From Tateyamaria sp. ANG-S1 (GTDB lineage Bacteria > Pseudomonadota > Alphaproteobacteria > Rhodobacterales > Rhodobacteraceae), in contig NZ_JWLL01000009.1 of the NCBI RefSeq assembly GCF_000814025.1, positions 62,001 through 126,000 of the forward strand: a DNA stretch of 64,000 bases, written 5' to 3'. Below the pieces are notes generated by a model, which was not told the DNA's origin, did no database searches, and saw nothing but the letters and a program-made list of their open reading frames with translations. Of this stretch, positions 60,797-64,000 are shown piece by piece; the stretch's first letter is position 1, and every line of letters begins with the position of its first letter. A program made the translations under genes and the position numbers.

Positions 60797-61440
60797 ATGA
60801 AACGGCGCTTCGGGATCAGATGTGCACGCTCGCGGCCTCACTTTTTGAGCGCGGGCTCACACATGGGTCCACCGGCAACATCTCTGCCCGAACGGAGGAT
60901 GGCGGCCTGCTGGTATCACCGACCGGCACCAGCTTTGGCCGCCTTGATCCCGCGCGCCTCAGCCGGTTCGACGCTGCAGGACGCCACATAGACGGCGATG
61001 CCCCGACCAAGGAAATGCCACTGCACACGGCCTTCTACGACACGCGCAGTACAGCGGGTGCGGTCGTGCATCTGCATTCCTGTCACTCCGTCGCCTGGTC
61101 ACTGATGCCCGACGCAAACGAAGATGACTTTCTGCCGCCTCTGACACCCTACGCCATCATGCTCCTCGGTCGAGTCAAACTGCTGCCCTTCTTTTTGCCC
61201 GGCGATCCTGCGATGGGAGACGCGGTGCGCGGGCTTGCAGGCAAACGATCGGCGGTGATGCTGGCCAATCACGGCCCCGTGGTTACAGGTAAATCGGTTG
61301 AGGCCGCCTGTAATGCCGTCGAGGAGCTTGAGGCCACAGCCAAATTGGCGATGCTGATGCGTGGCATACCCGCACGCGCCCTGACACCCGATCAGGTGCA
61401 GGGTCTGATCACAAAATTCGACGTGGAATGGGACACATGA
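60793..61440 (+). CDS. otnC: 3-oxo-tetronate 4-phosphate decarboxylase (class II aldolase family)
   Basis: 215 aa zinc enzyme of the aldolase II/adducin family. GLTHGSTGNISAR (phosphate loop), SPTGTSFGRLDP, the catalytic acid region PTKEMPLHTAFYDTR, Zn ligands in VVHLHSCHSVAWS and the later His in LANHGPVVTGKSV. Decarboxylates 3-oxo-tetronate 4-phosphate to dihydroxyacetone phosphate. ATGA overlaps with otnK and otnI. Confidence 0.92.
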   Translation: MNETALRDQMCTLAASLFERGLTHGSTGNISARTEDGGLLVSPTGTSFGRLDPARLSRFDAAGRHIDGDAPTKEMPLHTAFYDTRSTAGAVVHLHSCHSVAWSLMPDANEDDFLPPLTPYAIMLLGRVKLLPFFLPGDPAMGDAVRGLAGKRSAVMLANHGPVVTGKSVEAACNAVEELEATAKLAMLMRGIPARALTPDQVQGLITKFDVEWDT

Positions 61441-62192
61441 CACAATTCTCTGCCAATCTCGGCTTTTTGTGGGCTGATCGAAGCTTGCCGGACGCGATAC
61501 GTGCCGCATCCGCTGCCGGTTTTGACGCCGTCGAATGTCATTGGCCCTATGATACGCCGCATGACGACGTTAGCGCTGCGCTCTCAGAAACGGGTTTGCC
61601 GATGCTGGGTCTCAACACCGTGCGGGGAAAACCCGGGGAAAACGGGCTATCGGCCCTGCCAGGTCGGGAGGTTGAGGCCCGCGCTGCGATAGATCAGGCG
61701 ATCGCATATGCTGATGCGGTGGACGCGCGTGCAATCCACGTAATGGCGGGCTTCGCGCAGGGCGACGACGCCCGCCAGGCTTTCGAGGCCAACCTGTCAT
61801 ATGCTGTAGACCGAACGGACCGCGTCATCCTGATCGAACCTTTGAATCGGCACGATGCGCCCGGATACTTTCTGCAGACAACCGATCAGGCGCAAAAGAT
61901 CATCAAGGCGGTAGATCGCCCCAACCTCAAACTCATGTTCGATTGCTACCATGTCGGTCGCACCGAGGGTGACGTGATGACACGGCTGACCAACTTGCTG
62001 CCCTTTATCGGGCATATCCAGTTTGCCTCGGTTCCGGACCGCGGGCCGCCAACAGCAGGCGAGTTGAACTACAAAACCATCTTTGCGCACACAAAAGCAT
62101 TGGGTTGGACTGCACCGCTGGGTGCAGAATTCAAGCCGCAGAATACAAACGAAAACTCGGACTGGTTGGGGACGTTCCAATCTAAGACTTAG
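61437..62192 (+). CDS. otnI: 2-oxo-tetronate isomerase (hydroxypyruvate isomerase family)
   Basis: 251 aa TIM-barrel isomerase: FSANLGFLWADRSLPDAIRAASAAGFDAVECHWPYD at the N-terminus, LNTVRGKPGENGLSALPGRE, VILIEPLNRHDAPGYFLQTTDQA (metal Glu), LMFDCYHVGRTEGDV and HIQFASVPDRGPPTAGELNY. Converts 2-oxo- to 3-oxo-tetronate, feeding OtnK. ATG 61437 lies in the otnC stop; an in-frame start 9 nt earlier is possible. Last gene of the nine-gene operon. Confidence 0.92.
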   Translation: MTQFSANLGFLWADRSLPDAIRAASAAGFDAVECHWPYDTPHDDVSAALSETGLPMLGLNTVRGKPGENGLSALPGREVEARAAIDQAIAYADAVDARAIHVMAGFAQGDDARQAFEANLSYAVDRTDRVILIEPLNRHDAPGYFLQTTDQAQKIIKAVDRPNLKLMFDCYHVGRTEGDVMTRLTNLLPFIGHIQFASVPDRGPPTAGELNYKTIFAHTKALGWTAPLGAEFKPQNTNENSDWLGTFQSKT

Positions 62193-62423
62193 GGGAACAC
62201 AGCGCCAAATAGGTATCTGCACATCCGTGCAAGCACGGCCTATAGCCAACCAGGAGACCCGTCTTCAAATGCTACCGGTACAGCGTGTATTGCTTCCGTC
62301 AGCGGCAGGTACGGTGCGATGCATCCATAAGATCGCGAGCCATATAGACAGTCGCTCTACTCCATCGGCTGTGGTGTAAATCCGTCGCCTTCGACACCAC
62401 AACTAGCCTATCCGCATGCCTGT
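62193..62423. other. 231-base convergent intergenic region
   Basis: Lies between the end of otnI and the end of the TonB-receptor gene. I found no ribosome-preceded open frame and no clear hairpin with a T-tract. Confidence 0.5.
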
Positions 62424-64000
62424 CTAGAAATTGAATGAATAATTGACAGACAGCTCTCTACCCGGGCCCGCAAAGCGGCGGTCGGCGGTCACGCCAAATC
62501 GGGACTGGCTTTCCAGAGGTATGTAGTCTTCGTTCAGGATGTTGGAGACGCGGACAGAAAGGTCGGATCCGTTTTCGAAGGAATATGTCAGTCCAAGGTC
62601 TGCTGTCACATATCCGTCGGCTTCAAAGCCATCGACGCCATCTTCAAATGCCCTGTCCCGATCACCGAGATAGAAAATGCTCGCGTCCAGCTTCATATTA
62701 GGCGTCACCTGCCAGTCGGCGCGCAGAGAGACCTTCAAAGGCAGGACAGTCAGGCTGGACAGAGCCAGATATTCCCCGTCATTGCTGGCGTCATTCTCGC
62801 CATCATTCCATGACACACCAAGACCCAGGTTGATGCTGTCCGACAGGGGACGCGAGGCTTCAAACTCAAAGCCATAGTTCCGCTGCGGCGCGCGTTCCAG
62901 TCGTCCACTGCCGGTGGCCGGGTCCACGCGAACTGACGAGCCCAGTTCCGATTCAGCATAGAAGGCTGCAAACGAGTATTCCGTCAGTCCGACCGCTCCG
63001 CGCACACCGAGCTCGTAACTGTCAACAACGATTGGTTCGAGCAGGTTTGTCCCCGACAACGGGACACCCGGTGCGACCAATCCTGCTGCGAAATTAATGG
63101 TCGGCAAGGAAAAGCCCTGGGCGAAACTTGCGAAGAGCGTGGTGTTTGGGTTCACATCGTAAAGAACGCCGAGGTTGTAGGAAAAGCCGTCTGAACTTCC
63201 TTCGCCGCCTGGTCTGAACCCCGGGTCTCTTGAGAACACGGGCTCTGAGGGGCCGACCGAGAAGTCAAAACTGTCATACCTTACGCCCCCTGTCAGCGTG
63301 ATGCGGTCCGCAACATCCCAGGCACCCTGCACAAACAGGCCAAAGGATTCAATGTCGACGGGCGGCGCTTGTGGTCCGCTGTCCGAGGCATCAAAGAGAC
63401 CCGTGGCATCAAACACCGCCGGGTCCGAAATGCCGACAATCAACACCTCACTTTCGTCCCGATAGTCTGCGCCTACGTTCAGCTTGAATGTGTTGGTCAC
63501 ATCAAAGCTGTAGTCGATGCGGACACCGATGGCTTCCGTGTCGCCATTGGTTTGGAATAGACCCGGCCAGAACTCCGGGAGATCGTCGGGGGCCGGGCCC
63601 TGTGCTGCGCGAATATCGCCGCCGATCTGCGTCAGTTCCTCGCTAGAGTAGTAGAGTTGGAACTTGAAATCACCCCCTGCCAGATCCGAGTTGAGGTAAC
63701 TGAACGAGGCAAACGTGCCTTCCTGGTTTGGTTCATTGGTGTATTGTTGTGGGGCAAAGAGCGCGACTGCCGTGGGGTTCGGACCAGCCGAAGCCGTATT
63801 GGTAAAGTCCGTGGCACGCGCAGTGGAGCGCGCGTAGCTCAGCAGGCCCTCGACGGATTGTGCCCCATCGATGTCGTAGACAAACTTGCCAAAGACACTG
63901 GCGTCGTCGAAGTCATCGAGCCGTGTTGGCGCGATCCGCTGGCCGTCCGGCTGGAAATGGGCACCGTGACGTTCCAGGCTCAGCACACCGACATATCCGA
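62424..64000 (-). CDS. TonB-dependent outer-membrane receptor, C-terminal part (5' end outside window)
   Basis: At least 524 residues of a beta-barrel receptor; the frame is open to the window edge (GYVGVLSLERHGAHFQPDGQRIAPTRLDD), so the signal peptide, TonB box and plug are missing. Features are alternating amphipathic strands, LYYSSEELTQIGGDIRAAQG, YDSFDFSVGPSEP, VNPNTTLFASFAQGFSLPTINFAAG, NYGFEFEASRPLSDSINLGLGVSWNDGEND, and the terminal Phe (LSVNYSFNF) required for barrel assembly. The FAQGFSLP stretch is typical of siderophore/vitamin-type receptors. The ligand is not deducible. Convergent with the tetronate operon and probably unrelated to it. Confidence 0.9.
   Translation of the reverse strand, partial: GYVGVLSLERHGAHFQPDGQRIAPTRLDDFDDASVFGKFVYDIDGAQSVEGLLSYARSTARATDFTNTASAGPNPTAVALFAPQQYTNEPNQEGTFASFSYLNSDLAGGDFKFQLYYSSEELTQIGGDIRAAQGPAPDDLPEFWPGLFQTNGDTEAIGVRIDYSFDVTNTFKLNVGADYRDESEVLIVGISDPAVFDATGLFDASDSGPQAPPVDIESFGLFVQGAWDVADRITLTGGVRYDSFDFSVGPSEPVFSRDPGFRPGGEGSSDGFSYNLGVLYDVNPNTTLFASFAQGFSLPTINFAAGLVAPGVPLSGTNLLEPIVVDSYELGVRGAVGLTEYSFAAFYAESELGSSVRVDPATGSGRLERAPQRNYGFEFEASRPLSDSINLGLGVSWNDGENDASNDGEYLALSSLTVLPLKVSLRADWQVTPNMKLDASIFYLGDRDRAFEDGVDGFEADGYVTADLGLTYSFENGSDLSVRVSNILNEDYIPLESQSRFGVTADRRFAGPGRELSVNYSFNF

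Noticed and set aside
1-64000. tRNA, rRNA, IS elements, phage or integrative-element boundaries
   Set aside because: No transposase, integrase, cloverleaf-like sequence or flanking direct repeats noticed by eye, though an exhaustive scan was not possible.

Overview
The window looks like a chromosomal segment of a marine-type alphaproteobacterium, most likely Rhodobacterales (Roseobacter group). The basis is the high-GC coding, the dense ATGA/TGATG-coupled operons and the mix of ABC and TRAP importers, a Tat-type NrtA-like binding protein and assimilatory nitrate genes. This is inferred from gene content and style; there is no rRNA or other phylogenetic marker here. I saw no tRNA, rRNA, CRISPR array, IS element or phage gene.

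Layout. (1) 1-7271: nitrate/nitrite assimilation, with the end of an Nrt-type ATPase, nirB, nirD, nasA and cysG. (2) 7772-13364: an Opp/Dpp-type peptide ABC importer. (3) 13471-19632: a PAS-AAA+-Fis regulator with a GAFPGA loop, divergent from a cyanate-type operon (binding protein, permease, ATPase, NTF2-like protein, cyanase) that ends in a strong terminator. (4) 19802-24499: a GntR/FCD regulator divergent from a DctPQM TRAP importer plus an SDR dehydrogenase. (5) 24531-31587, minus strand: an unusual export/toxin-like operon holding two in-frame pieces of a Tc toxin A-like protein, a PAAR-like tip protein, a DUF4123-like adaptor, a Cys-rich unknown and a membrane-anchored unknown. (6) 31703-38814: a cytosine-deaminase-like enzyme, a BMP-type nucleobase/nucleoside ABC importer and an amidase. 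(7) 38990-47760: an alginate-like exopolysaccharide set (alg44-, alg8-, algA-, algD-like) followed by an RTX protein. (8) 47788-51768: a LuxR-type response regulator, a small cysteine-free periplasmic SUOX-fold protein and a hybrid histidine kinase. (9) 52011-62192: a LacI regulator, two strong palindromic operators, a sugar-type ABC importer, an SMP-30 lactonase and the LtnD-OtnK-OtnC-OtnI tetronate pathway. (10) 62424-64000: the C-terminal part of a TonB-dependent receptor.

How the parts work together. Regions 1-3 are nitrogen acquisition: nitrate to ammonium through NasA and NirBD with siroheme from CysG, peptides through Opp, and cyanate through an importer and cyanase. Region 9 reads as a complete route: uptake of a C4 sugar acid or its lactone, lactone opening, oxidation, isomerisation, phosphorylation and decarboxylation to dihydroxyacetone phosphate. 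Region 7 can make GDP-mannuronate and polymerise it, but carries no recognisable export, epimerase or acetylation genes. Region 8 is probably a signalling unit, and a shared TATAC-N4-GTATA motif may link it to region 7.

The most unusual content is region 5, where a Tc-A-like polypeptide broken by two in-frame stop codons is organised with PAAR and DUF4123-like genes as in type VI secretion cargo operons. Other points of interest are the degenerate PilZ motif in the Alg44-like protein, the GAFPGA regulator, the NTF2-like gene inside the cyanate operon, and the stem-loops placed directly after the binding-protein gene of three separate importers.
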